DNA of 28,668 bases from an uncultured Clostridia bacterium (GTDB lineage: Bacteria; Bacillota; Clostridia; Oscillospirales; Oscillospiraceae), in contig CALLZZ010000090.1 in NCBI GenBank assembly GCA_937858235.1, positions 1-28,668 of the forward strand, given 5' to 3'. Positions 7,991 through 15,102 of this stretch are shown piece after piece. The notes below the pieces were generated by a model. The model made no database searches and had not been told where the DNA came from. It was given only the letters and a program-made list of their open reading frames with translations. Positions within the stretch are counted from its first letter, which is position 1; each line of letters opens with the position of its first letter. The translations under genes and the position numbers were made by a program.

Positions 7991-9715
7991 CTAATTGCTT
8001 TCGCTTTGTGCTGCCTCTGTCACCGTCACTGTTATATCTTTTGTCCCCCTGGCATAGGCGTTTGTCCTGGATGCGGTAACTGTAATAGTTGCCGTTCCGG
8101 CTCCTACTACTGTTGCGGTACCATACTCATTGACGGTTACCACATTGTTATCGCTGGAGGAATAGGACAAGGTACCATCCCCAGTGGTGTAGGCATCTAA
8201 GGTAAAGCTGCCGGAACCAGTTTCTTTGGTATAGTAGGAGCTTCCATAAATGGGCTGTGCCGTGTAAGAGGGGTTCGGAACTCCCCCGTAAAGAATCACA
8301 TAGGTTCCCACCTCTACATGCTCATCAATGGTTTGGGCAAGGGCTACGGGCATGTTGATACAGCCGTGAGACCCTTCTTCTAGGTAAACTTCTCCACCAT
8401 AATCCTCCGTCGTCCGCCAAGTAGCATCATGGAGACCAATTCCGCCGTTAAACGGCATAAAACAGCTTACCCAGTCGCAGTATCCTTCGCCACGCAGATA
8501 GCGGTCATGATCCTTACTCTTAATCGTATAAAGGCCTTCCGGTGTTGCTGCGGCATTCGCAACAGAACCGGAGCAAATATCACCTTCTGCAATCCGCTTG
8601 CCGTCAACGTAAAGATACAGATGCTGATGATCCAAATCAACTTCCACATAGGTTCCGCCTAAATTTGTGGTACCCGCAACGCCGGAACTTGTGGTACCGT
8701 AAGGCGCTTTTCGTTTTCCGCTGTAGCAGTGCTCTACGCAGCGCTTAATATCTTTGTACAACGCGTCGGTATCTAAGGTTTCGTCCGCTGCGGGTGCATT
8801 CACTTCAACATATGTCCCAATAGATGTCACAAACTGTGAAGTTCCCGCATTCTTCACCGAATAGGTTTGATGCATTTCTTCAACATAGTCCTGTAGTCGG
8901 TCCCCGTTGATGGAAGTCGTCACACCATCCTTATCCACATAAAGCCACCGGGAGACCAGATCTTTATCAATGTCCTCTTCCGCATGAATGTCTGCCCGCT
9001 CCACATCGTAAGTATAAGTAATTGACACATCTAATTTCGCTTTCGCGGCTGACAACGCTTTCTTCATTTCAGCGCTGTTTTTTGTCCGCACAGTCTTTCC
9101 GTCATACAAACCGTATGTGACTGTATTCAATTCTGGCTGTAACATTTCAGATTTATACTCAATGGCATCTAATAAATCAGCAGCTTTAATGGTTCCCCCT
9201 ACCGTTTCCGCTGCAATGGTAAATTTTGCTTTGTCGGCATCGTATTTTAAACAGGCGTTTTCGCTCTTTGCCTCTTTACGAGACGTTAATTCCGGCAAGG
9301 CATCTACTTTTTGTTTCAACTCTTCTGCTTCACAGACAATTAAGTCTTTTTCTGTCAGTTCTAATTCCGGCTCTGTTGATGTTGAGCCACCCCCTACTGT
9401 GCCATTTTGCTCTTGGATCAGCTTTTTCAACTTGTTACCGGCATGAAGAGTTAATCCCAATTCTTCAGCGGAATAGGTTTCTTTTCCATCCGCAAATTTT
9501 ACGACCAATCGATACTGATCCACCGCTTTTTGCAACGTTTCCTTTGATTCCTTTGCTGTCATTCCGGAAACATCTACACCATTTACAGTTGTCCCATCCA
9601 GAAAGGTCCCTCTGTTTCCGAAAAAGTTAAAATAGTCTAACGCCGCCACTGCTCCGACAATGGAAACGAGTATGATTATAATCAACACACCAGTTTTTTT
9701 GTGCTTGAGTTCCAT
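7991..9715 (-). CDS. L,D-transpeptidase (YkuD) with PG-binding-4-like and C-terminal Ig-like domains
   Basis: This enzyme is expected to form 3-3 peptidoglycan cross-links or attach proteins to the wall. The 574-residue protein has an N-terminal membrane anchor at about residues 9-30 (GVLIIIILVSIVGAVAAL). Next comes FLDGTTVNGVDVSGMTAKES, the start of a repeated domain typical of the region before Clostridial YkuD domains (PG_binding_4 type, to about 330). The YkuD domain follows at about 355-480, with YVEVDLDHQHLYLYVDGK and the catalytic block SHGCINM (H450, C452). The last ~75 residues (DAYTTGDGTLSYSSSDNNVV, then TVVGAGTATITVTA) are a bacterial Ig-like Big_2 type domain, which is uncommon after YkuD. 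GGGAG precedes the ATG. It converges on the amidase and is divergent from truA. Confidence 0.92.
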   Translation of the reverse strand: MELKHKKTGVLIIIILVSIVGAVAALDYFNFFGNRGTFLDGTTVNGVDVSGMTAKESKETLQKAVDQYRLVVKFADGKETYSAEELGLTLHAGNKLKKLIQEQNGTVGGGSTSTEPELELTEKDLIVCEAEELKQKVDALPELTSRKEAKSENACLKYDADKAKFTIAAETVGGTIKAADLLDAIEYKSEMLQPELNTVTYGLYDGKTVRTKNSAEMKKALSAAKAKLDVSITYTYDVERADIHAEEDIDKDLVSRWLYVDKDGVTTSINGDRLQDYVEEMHQTYSVKNAGTSQFVTSIGTYVEVNAPAADETLDTDALYKDIKRCVEHCYSGKRKAPYGTTSSGVAGTTNLGGTYVEVDLDHQHLYLYVDGKRIAEGDICSGSVANAAATPEGLYTIKSKDHDRYLRGEGYCDWVSCFMPFNGGIGLHDATWRTTEDYGGEVYLEEGSHGCINMPVALAQTIDEHVEVGTYVILYGGVPNPSYTAQPIYGSSYYTKETGSGSFTLDAYTTGDGTLSYSSSDNNVVTVNEYGTATVVGAGTATITVTASRTNAYARGTKDITVTVTEAAQSESN

Positions 9716-9746
9716 AATTGACTCCCATCTTTATGCGCGCAACGAG

Positions 9747-9774
9747 ATTTTAATCGCAGGACAAACTGCGACAA
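9747..9774 (-). promoter_or_regulatory. Possible promoter of the L,D-transpeptidase gene
   Basis: On the minus strand TTGTCG (9774-9769) and TAAAAT (9752-9747) are 16 bases apart, about 30 bases before the ATG. Both boxes are imperfect. Confidence 0.4.
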
Positions 9775-9825
9775 TTTTTTCATTATAGCATAAACGAAGG
9801 CTGTCGAAAAGGAAAACCGTAACTA

Positions 9826-9854
9826 TTGCAAACACTGTTCAAATCAGGTACACT
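9826..9854 (+). promoter_or_regulatory. Promoter of truA
   Basis: TTGCAA at 9826-9831 and TACACT at 9849-9854 are 17 bases apart. Transcription would start near 9861, just before GAGGAGGG at 9863. The upstream in-frame TTG at 9826 lies within the -35 box, which argues for the ATG at 9877 as the real start. Confidence 0.6.
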
Positions 9855-9876
9855 TTTCCTGAGAGGAGGGCGTAAA

Positions 9877-10617
9877 ATGTATAATTATATGCTCACAATT
9901 CAGTACGATGGTACCCGCTACAAAGGCTGGCAGATTCAAGGAAACACCGAGCAAACCATTCAAGGAAAGCTGGAAGCCGTTATCAGCCGTTTGGTTGGGC
10001 ATCATGTTGAACTACACGGTTCTGGACGCACAGACGCTGGTGTTCACGCATTGGGGCAGGTCGCCAACGTTAAGCTGCCCGATGAAGTTGATCCTGCTGT
10101 GTTTTTAGAGCAAATGAATTACTATCTGCCGGAAGACATTGCTGTTATCGCTTTGGCACCCGTTCCGGATCGATTTCATGCCAGACTTAATGCCACTTCT
10201 AAAACCTATTGCTATCGTATTTGGAACAGCTCCATTCCCAATGTACTGGAACGAAAGTTTTTAACGCAGTTTCCCCCTCCCCTTGATATCATCGCCATGC
10301 GTCAGGCTGCAAACGACCTGATCGGCACCCACGATTTCCGCAGTTTTTGTGGCTTAAAGCGCTTTAAAAAGTCAACTGTTCGCACCCTTTTCTCCATCGA
10401 AATTGAAAAAACAGGCTCAGCGCTTACCCTTCAATTTTGCGGAGATGGTTTTCTAATGCGGATGGTGCGCATCTTAACCGGAACCCTTTTGGAAGTGGGA
10501 ACTGGTCTGCGTTCACCGGAATCCATGATGAACGTTTTGACAGCAGAGGATCGTGCTGCTGCCGGTCCCGCTGTCCCACCCCAGGGACTTGCATTGGTAC
10601 GCGTAGATTACGAATAA
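9877..10617 (+). CDS. truA: tRNA pseudouridine(38-40) synthase TruA
   Basis: TruA converts uridines 38-40 in the anticodon arm of tRNAs to pseudouridine. The start chosen is the ATG at 9877, which follows GAGGAGGG by 6 bases; this gives 246 residues, the usual TruA length. The N-terminus reads MLTIQYDGTRYKGWQIQGN. The catalytic block is GSGRTDAGVHALGQ with D53, followed by the conserved RFHARLNATSKTYCYRI and, near the end, DGFLMRMVRILTGTLLEVG. It is a single gene with its own promoter, divergent from the L,D-transpeptidase. In many Firmicutes truA lies with ribosomal protein and ECF transporter genes, so this position is not the common one. The region after it is decayed and I see no clear terminator. 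Confidence 0.96.
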   Translation: MYNYMLTIQYDGTRYKGWQIQGNTEQTIQGKLEAVISRLVGHHVELHGSGRTDAGVHALGQVANVKLPDEVDPAVFLEQMNYYLPEDIAVIALAPVPDRFHARLNATSKTYCYRIWNSSIPNVLERKFLTQFPPPLDIIAMRQAANDLIGTHDFRSFCGLKRFKKSTVRTLFSIEIEKTGSALTLQFCGDGFLMRMVRILTGTLLEVGTGLRSPESMMNVLTAEDRAAAGPAVPPQGLALVRVDYE

Positions 10618-10744
10618 GCCTGTACAACTAAAAGCCAGCTTTGCTCATAGGTGAAATTCGTTACATTGCAAGTTTATCCAGCAAATACCGAACCGTTATG
10701 TGGTGACTTTTAGAAAAACTTTATATATTGAATTGTTCTCTTAA

Positions 10745-11172
10745 CGGGATGCGGTTGCGATCACCAGTGGTTACACAGTCGTCACCACCAGATTGTCTGA
10801 TGGCTGCACCTTTAAAGTTCGTTTTTCTAATCTGAAAAATATTACAAGCGTTACCAAGGACAGCTCTATAACCGTGGAATATACTTCAACCCTGAACACA
10901 AACGCTGTTCTTGGCTTCACTGGCAACCCCAACGAAGTCTATCTGGAATACTCTAGCAATCCCACCCAGAGTGGCGCAGGCGGCATCACCGATACAGGTA
11001 AAACAAACAAAGATAAAGTCATTGTATTTACCTATAAAATGATGATGCTACGTTTACGTCTAGCTTTAATGGGGGTTCCGTAACCACTGACATTGTCAAC
11101 AATGCTGGTTCCACCCTACCCTCTACCGGCGGCATTGGCGCCACCATCTTCTACGTCATTGGCGACGTACTG
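10745..11172 (+). pseudogene. Decayed sortase-anchored pilin/isopeptide-forming fimbrial protein (C-terminal pieces)
   Basis: Only remnants remain. From 10745 the frame reads GYTVVTTRLSDGCTFKVRFS and continues to LNTNAVLGFTGNPNEVYLEY and KVIVFTYK (about 11038). This is the isopeptide-forming fimbrial domain found in Clostridial pilins. The frame then shifts, and about 11041-11160 gives VTTDIVNNAGSTLPSTGGIG followed by hydrophobic residues: an LPxTG sortase signal and the start of its membrane segment. The domain normally between these pieces is missing, so an internal deletion plus frameshift removed it. No start codon or signal peptide remains. In the living gene the protein would be wall-linked pilus backbone. 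Family assignment is by recognition of motifs; confident as a fragment, not as a named gene. Confidence 0.7.
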
Positions 11173-11487
11173 ATGACTGGCATTGCCAGTGCTATCCTTG
11201 CGCCGCTGTTTTTCATTACTACCGGCAGTCTAGCCTTTGCTGCCAATACAGAACCACTGCATCTGAACAAAAGCGGCTCCTTATCTGCAACCATGTGAGA
11301 GATGGAAAAGCAGGCCGCCTCCGGTGGAACGCTAACGCTTTATCCGATGGCAGATGTTCAGTTGACAGATACAGATCTCGCAGCCTACTGTGGTATCTGA
11401 GATGACCAGCAGAAATGGGACTTAACCGTGTTCCCCTGCACCTACGGAAGGCGAACATGCGTTACTGTCCGGGCAGCACGGGATTAG
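11173..11487 (+). pseudogene. Decayed second pilin-like gene (signal peptide and start of a SpaA-type domain)
   Basis: In the same frame as the LPSTGG tail just upstream, an ATG at 11173 begins a signal-peptide-like stretch, MTGIASAILAPLFFITTGSL then AFAAN, followed by SGSLSATM, a TGA stop at 11296, EMEKQAASGGTLTLYPMADV and a second TGA at 11398, ending at TAG 11485. The GGTLTLY-ADV pattern is typical of the first Ig-like domain of Clostridial SpaA-type minor pilins. Two in-frame stops and loss of nearly the whole body show it is dead. Together with the previous entry it looks like a pilus operon collapsed by deletions. The exact boundary between the two remnants is uncertain because the sortase tail and the signal peptide run into each other. 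Confidence 0.6.
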
Positions 11488-11548
11488 CGTGGCAAGAAAC
11501 TCAGCATGAATGCCTAAATTTTCAAACATACGAGCCTATTTACAAATA

Positions 11549-11584
11549 GAGAAGGAGTAGTCAAAATCCCGACTACTCCTTCTT
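11549..11584 (-). terminator. Terminator-like hairpin after tsf
   Basis: A perfect 13-bp inverted repeat (GAAGGAGTAGTC core at 11551-11562 with its complement at 11571-11582) with an 8-base loop lies 40 bases past the tsf stop. On the minus strand it is followed by CTATTTGT, a weak U tract, so termination is likely but not textbook. Confidence 0.6.
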
Positions 11585-11624
11585 GTGATCAATGGTAATA
11601 AGATATTTAGATATGCCTCACTGA

Positions 11625-12566
11625 TTACTTGATCATGCTGGCAACTTCTGCTGCGAAGTCTTCTTCCTTCTTTGCCAGACCTTCGCCGGTTTCGAAGCGG
11701 GTGAATTTAACGACCTTAATATCGCCGCCCAGTTCCTTAGCGACAGCTGCAACATGCTTGTCTACGGTCAGCTTGCTTTCCTTGACAAACTGCTGGTTCA
11801 ACAGGCAGACTTCTGCGAAGTAGTTGTTCATACGACCAGCAACCTTCTTCTCAGCAATCATCTGCTTCTTTTCTTCCGGCATCTTGGTGTTGGAAGCGCT
11901 CTCTTCCAATGCCTTTGCCAACTGGACAGCCTTTTCCTTCTCGATTTCCTCAGCAGGAACTTCTTCGCTGGAAACATAGCTGGGATTCATTGCAGCAATC
12001 TGCATTGCCAAGTCTTTGCCCAGTGTAACAACTGCTTCGTTACCAGCCAGGTTATCAGAGATTTCCATGTTGACTAAAACACCAATCTTGCCATTCATGT
12101 GAACGTAAGGGACATTCAGGCCGGTATCATAACGGACAAAACGGCGCAGCTGCAGGTTCTCGCCGATTGCCAGCACCTTATCAGCAGTCACAGTGTCGAC
12201 GGTACGGTCAGTGCCGGGGTAGGTAGCAACTTTCAGTGCTGCAACATCAGCAGGATTCTGTTCTGCAACAGCAACTGCGCAGTTCTTTACGAATTCCTGG
12301 AACGTTGCGTTCTTTGCGACAAAGTCAGTCTGGGAGTTGACTTCCAGAACAACGCCGATACCGGCATCGCTGACGATTGCCATAGAAACGCCCTCAGAAG
12401 CAACTTTAGATGCCTTTTTGGTCTGTGCTGCCAGACCCTTTTCACGCAGCCAGTCAATTGCTGCATCTTTATCGCCATCACAGGCCATCAGTGCCTTTTT
12501 ACAATCCATCATGCCCACGCTGGTCATTTCGCGGAGCTCTTTTACATCTTTTGCGGTAACAGCCAT
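11625..12566 (-). CDS. tsf: Translation elongation factor Ts
   Basis: EF-Ts is the nucleotide exchange factor that recycles EF-Tu-GDP. The start chosen is the ATG at 12566, just after TGGAGGAAAATATC; a longer frame reaches 12623 but lacks a ribosome site and would add 19 unrelated residues. The 313-residue protein begins AVTAKDVKELREMTSVGMMD and CKKAL, has WLREKGLAAQTKK, SQTDFVAKNATFQEF and the second signature YVHMNGKIGVLVNMEI. It follows rpsB by 68 bases, the near-universal rpsB-tsf pair. A GC-rich hairpin between the two could lower tsf relative to rpsB or stabilise the transcript. Confidence 0.97.
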   Translation of the reverse strand: MAVTAKDVKELREMTSVGMMDCKKALMACDGDKDAAIDWLREKGLAAQTKKASKVASEGVSMAIVSDAGIGVVLEVNSQTDFVAKNATFQEFVKNCAVAVAEQNPADVAALKVATYPGTDRTVDTVTADKVLAIGENLQLRRFVRYDTGLNVPYVHMNGKIGVLVNMEISDNLAGNEAVVTLGKDLAMQIAAMNPSYVSSEEVPAEEIEKEKAVQLAKALEESASNTKMPEEKKQMIAEKKVAGRMNNYFAEVCLLNQQFVKESKLTVDKHVAAVAKELGGDIKVVKFTRFETGEGLAKKEEDFAAEVASMIK

Positions 12567-12593
12567 GATATTTTCCTCCATAATTTCAATCGA

Positions 12594-12620
12594 AACGCCC
12601 GCCCGTGAAAGGCGGGCGTT
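12594..12620 (-). repeat. GC-rich 10-bp hairpin between rpsB and tsf
   Basis: AACGCCCGCC and its exact complement surround a 7-base loop in the rpsB-tsf gap. On the minus strand it is followed by TCGATT, not a U tract, so it looks more like a partial terminator or a transcript-stabilising element than a full stop. Confidence 0.6.
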
Positions 12621-12634
12621 CAACGTGTTTTTCG

Positions 12635-13354
12635 TTAAGCCTCTTCTGCAGCTTCTACTTCAGCAGTTTCTTCACCCTGCTTTCCTTCGGTAACAGCGTT
12701 TGCCATAACACCGGAGATTAGGCGGATAGCGCGGATTGCGTCATCATTGCCAGGAATCACATAGTCGATCTCATCGGGATCGCAGTTTGTATCCACGATT
12801 GCGACCACAGGAATCTTCAGCTTGCGCGCTTCTGCGATTGCATTGTGCTCTTTGCGGGGGTCAACCACGAACACTGCGCCGGGCAGCTGCTTCATTTCCT
12901 TGACGCCGCCCAGATACTTCTGGAGCTTTTCCTGCTCATGCATCAGCTTGATGACTTCCTTCTTGGGAAGCATATCAAAGGTGCCGTCTTCTTCCATCTT
13001 TTTCAGCTGATTCATACGATCCACACGGCCACGCATGGTCTTGAAGTTGGTCAGCATGCCACCCAGCCAACGGGAGTTGACATAGAACATGCTGCAACGG
13101 GTTGCTTCTTCTTTGATCGCTTCCTGTGCCTGCTTTTTGGTGCCGACAAAGAGAACTGTCTTGCCGGAACCGGCTACGTCCTTCACAAAGTTATAAGCGT
13201 CTTCCAGTTTTTTGACGGTCTTCTGCAGGTCGACGATATAGATGCCATTCCGTTCGGTATAAATGTAAGTGGCCATCTTGGGGTTCCAGCGACGGGTCTG
13301 GTGACCAAAGTGAACACCGGCTTCTAGAAGCTGTTTCATAGATACTACTGCCAT
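12635..13354 (-). CDS. rpsB: 30S ribosomal protein S2
   Basis: S2 is a late-assembling small-subunit protein needed for binding S1-type partners and initiation. The ATG at 13354 follows AAGGAGGATCATATCC; upstream codons in the same frame lack a ribosome site. The protein has 239 residues and the clear S2 blocks MKQLLEAGVHFGHQTRRWNP, YIYTERNGIYIVDLQKT, SRWLGGMLTNFKT, LPGAVFVVDPRKEHNAI and VDTNCDPDEIDYVIPGNDDA. A short acidic alanine-rich tail follows. First gene of the rpsB-tsf unit with its own promoter about 115 bases upstream. Confidence 0.98.
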   Translation of the reverse strand: MAVVSMKQLLEAGVHFGHQTRRWNPKMATYIYTERNGIYIVDLQKTVKKLEDAYNFVKDVAGSGKTVLFVGTKKQAQEAIKEEATRCSMFYVNSRWLGGMLTNFKTMRGRVDRMNQLKKMEEDGTFDMLPKKEVIKLMHEQEKLQKYLGGVKEMKQLPGAVFVVDPRKEHNAIAEARKLKIPVVAIVDTNCDPDEIDYVIPGNDDAIRAIRLISGVMANAVTEGKQGEETAEVEAAEEA

Positions 13355-13468
13355 GGATATGATCCTCCTTTTAGTTGTTACCTCCACCAGGTTCCCAGCT
13401 TTGCGCCAATCCCGCAAGAAACGGGACACAGGGCACAAGAATCCCCTTGGTGTGTGTAATCCTGAACT

Positions 13469-13497
13469 ACTATACTACATTCTTTCCCGATTCGCAA
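13469..13497 (-). promoter_or_regulatory. Promoter of rpsB-tsf, with a ~105-base leader
   Basis: TTGCGA (13497-13492) and TATAGT (13474-13469) are 17 bases apart on the minus strand. The leader to the rpsB ATG is about 105 bases and includes a small CCCG/CGGG hairpin near 13412-13426. S2 leaders are autoregulatory in several bacteria; whether this one is cannot be told from the sequence alone. Confidence 0.6.
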
Positions 13498-13541
13498 GTA
13501 TTTTTTCCCAAGAAACGTACTTTTCTTTAAAAGTTTTTGCT

Positions 13542-13817
13542 CTACCAGTGTTTCCGTTCCGATACTACCCGCCGCAATTCTGGTTCTCCCCCAACAAGCA
13601 CCGTCTGCGCGCCGAATTGTGTTATGCGCTCCCAGCGAAATACGTAGCTTTCCTTCCTTCCGAACAGGCCAAAAAAGCGCCTTGGTCCCGGTACTACCAG
13701 CTCTCTAATTTTTCCATCCTCCAAATCGAAGGTTACATCTCCAATATACCCATAACGGCTTCCATCCGTGATGGAAATGACCTCTTTGTACCGCAGTTCC
13801 TCCAATGAAATAATCAT
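13542..13817 (-). CDS. YlmC/YmxH family sporulation protein (PRC-barrel)
   Basis: This is a small PRC-barrel protein of the YlmC/YmxH family, conserved in spore-forming Firmicutes and of unknown biochemical role. Visible blocks are SLEELRYKEVISITDGSRYG, then YIGDVTFDLEDGKI and GPRRFFGLFGRKESYVFRWE. The start is ambiguous: the ATG at 13823 is only one base from AGGAGG, whereas the in-frame ATG two codons later (13817) sits at the usual 7-8 bases, so I chose the latter (91 residues). It is divergent from the LRR operon and upstream of the rpsB promoter in the same direction. Its own upstream region has a sporulation-type rather than vegetative promoter pattern. Confidence 0.88.
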   Translation of the reverse strand: MIISLEELRYKEVISITDGSRYGYIGDVTFDLEDGKIRELVVPGPRRFFGLFGRKESYVFRWERITQFGAQTVLVGGEPELRRVVSERKHW

Positions 13818-13840
13818 ATTCATCCCTCCTGTTTCCTCTT

Positions 13841-13871
13841 ATTGTATGCCGTACTTGCTTCCCGCTATGAA
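13841..13871 (-). promoter_or_regulatory. Possible sigma-E-like sporulation promoter for the YlmC/YmxH gene
   Basis: On the minus strand CATACAAT (13848-13841) matches the sigma-E -10 consensus, and TTCATAGC (13871-13864) upstream contains the ATA core of the sigma-E -35 element, with a 15-base gap (14 is usual). No TTGACA-like box is at the vegetative distance. Short motif matches like this can occur by chance. Confidence 0.35.
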
Positions 13872-13882
13872 AAAGGTTTCTA

Positions 13883-13911
13883 TTGCTTCTCCATCTCCTG
13901 TCCTATATAAT
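13883..13911 (+). promoter_or_regulatory. Promoter of the LRR-VWA-AAA-ferredoxin operon
   Basis: TTGCTT at 13883-13888 and perfect TATAAT at 13906-13911 are 17 bases apart. The start of transcription would be near 13918, giving a very short leader before the first gene. No other promoter of this quality is seen up to 18796. Confidence 0.65.
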
Positions 13912-13929
13912 TGTAGGTAAGAAAGGACG

Positions 13930-15087
13930 ATGGAGCAATTTATGAGCTGGACTATTTTTTATACAACAGAACATCAGGAAGCAACTATTTTAGGCTGCTC
14001 CGGCTCAGAACCGTCCCTTTCTCTCCCCGATGAGATTGACGGTTTTCCTGTTACCAATTTAGGTCCCAACTTCTTTGTGGAGGATACCTCTTCCGCGAAA
14101 CATACAAGATCACTGGTTTTAATCAAAAAACCGCCTCCTAACACAGGTAGGAATGGTAATAAAACACTGAAACATCTTACCCTTCCCGCTCATTTGCGTA
14201 GGATTGCATCCCGTGGATTTGCTGGCTGCTCCGCCCTTATTCGCCTGGAACTCCCGCCAAGTGTGGAAACCCTGGGCACGCGCGTCTTTGACCATTGCCG
14301 ATCATTGAATCGAATTCAATTATCAGAATCGTTAACCGCTCTGCCGGACTACGCCTTTGCGGACTGCCGCAGTTTGGAAACGTTGACTATTCCACAGTCC
14401 GTAACAGAAATCGGCAACCAGTGTTTTTATAACTGCACCAAATTGCAAGCAATAGAACTTCCTCATTGGCTCCAAACCATTGGCAGCGGTATTTTCATGA
14501 ACTGCTCTCATCTTCAAAAACTATCCTTCCCTTTGGGCATCAATGCCAGCGTGCTGTTAGCTGACCTATATCAAAAACTAGAGGTCACCGTTCAGTCAGC
14601 GCAAAAATCCACACGGCTGCTTTTTCCCGAATATGCCTACGAATTTGAGGACATTGTCATGCCTCGCCAGTTTCGTACCATTACCTACGGTTCCGGAGGC
14701 CGGTATCGGAAATGCATCAATGGAGCATTCATTGATCTGGAATTATACGATTCCCTATTCTGGCTGGCAAAGCTGGAGGAATCTCCGGAAACTGTTGCAA
14801 CGCTGGCACTGTTTCGTCTAATGGATCCGGAACAGCTGCGCACAGAAGCACAGGAACAATATCTATCCTATCTGCATCAAAATATTGCTTCCCTGAGCCA
14901 AGAAGTTATCGCTGGAGACAAGGATGCTGAACTAGAATTTTTACTGACCCGCTGTGCGCTGGATCCCCATCATTTAAATGTGTTAATGGAATGCGCCAGA
15001 CAGATCAACCACCCCCGCTTTGTCAGCCGGATCTTGGATGCAACCGGCTCCGCTTCCTCCGGTGCGGACAAAGCCTTTGACTTGTAA
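13930..15087 (+). CDS. Leucine-rich repeat (BspA/LRR_5 type) protein, first gene of the AAA/VWA operon
   Basis: The 385-residue protein has no signal peptide or membrane segment, so it is probably cytoplasmic, unlike surface BspA proteins. After a short N-terminal part (WTIFYTTEHQEATILGCSGS, a LPDEIDGFPVTNLG block), about four or five LRR_5 repeats run from residue 75 to 200, for example LTLPAHLRRIASRGFAGCSA, then LELPPSVETLGTRVFDHCRS and LTIPQSVTEIGNQCFYNCTK. The C-terminal half is a different, helical region without recognisable family (to the end, ...RFVSRILDA). The ATG at 13930 has AAAGGA only 2-3 bases away. The ATG at 13942, with GGAGC at better spacing, may be the true start. The next gene begins 15 bases after the stop. 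Role unknown; an adaptor or substrate-recognition subunit for the AAA/VWA pair is inference from context. Confidence 0.85.
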   Translation: MEQFMSWTIFYTTEHQEATILGCSGSEPSLSLPDEIDGFPVTNLGPNFFVEDTSSAKHTRSLVLIKKPPPNTGRNGNKTLKHLTLPAHLRRIASRGFAGCSALIRLELPPSVETLGTRVFDHCRSLNRIQLSESLTALPDYAFADCRSLETLTIPQSVTEIGNQCFYNCTKLQAIELPHWLQTIGSGIFMNCSHLQKLSFPLGINASVLLADLYQKLEVTVQSAQKSTRLLFPEYAYEFEDIVMPRQFRTITYGSGGRYRKCINGAFIDLELYDSLFWLAKLEESPETVATLALFRLMDPEQLRTEAQEQYLSYLHQNIASLSQEVIAGDKDAELEFLLTRCALDPHHLNVLMECARQINHPRFVSRILDATGSASSGADKAFDL

Positions 15088-15102
15088 CAAAGGAGAACAA
15101 CC

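Noticed and set aside
11219..11458. Minus-strand 79-codon frame in the pilin remnant region
   Set aside because: It is a shadow of the decayed pilin frame, with no ribosome site and implausible Arg/Cys-rich composition.
12099..12608. 169-codon plus-strand frame opposite tsf
   Set aside because: Antisense shadow of EF-Ts; Cys/His-rich composition typical of such shadows.
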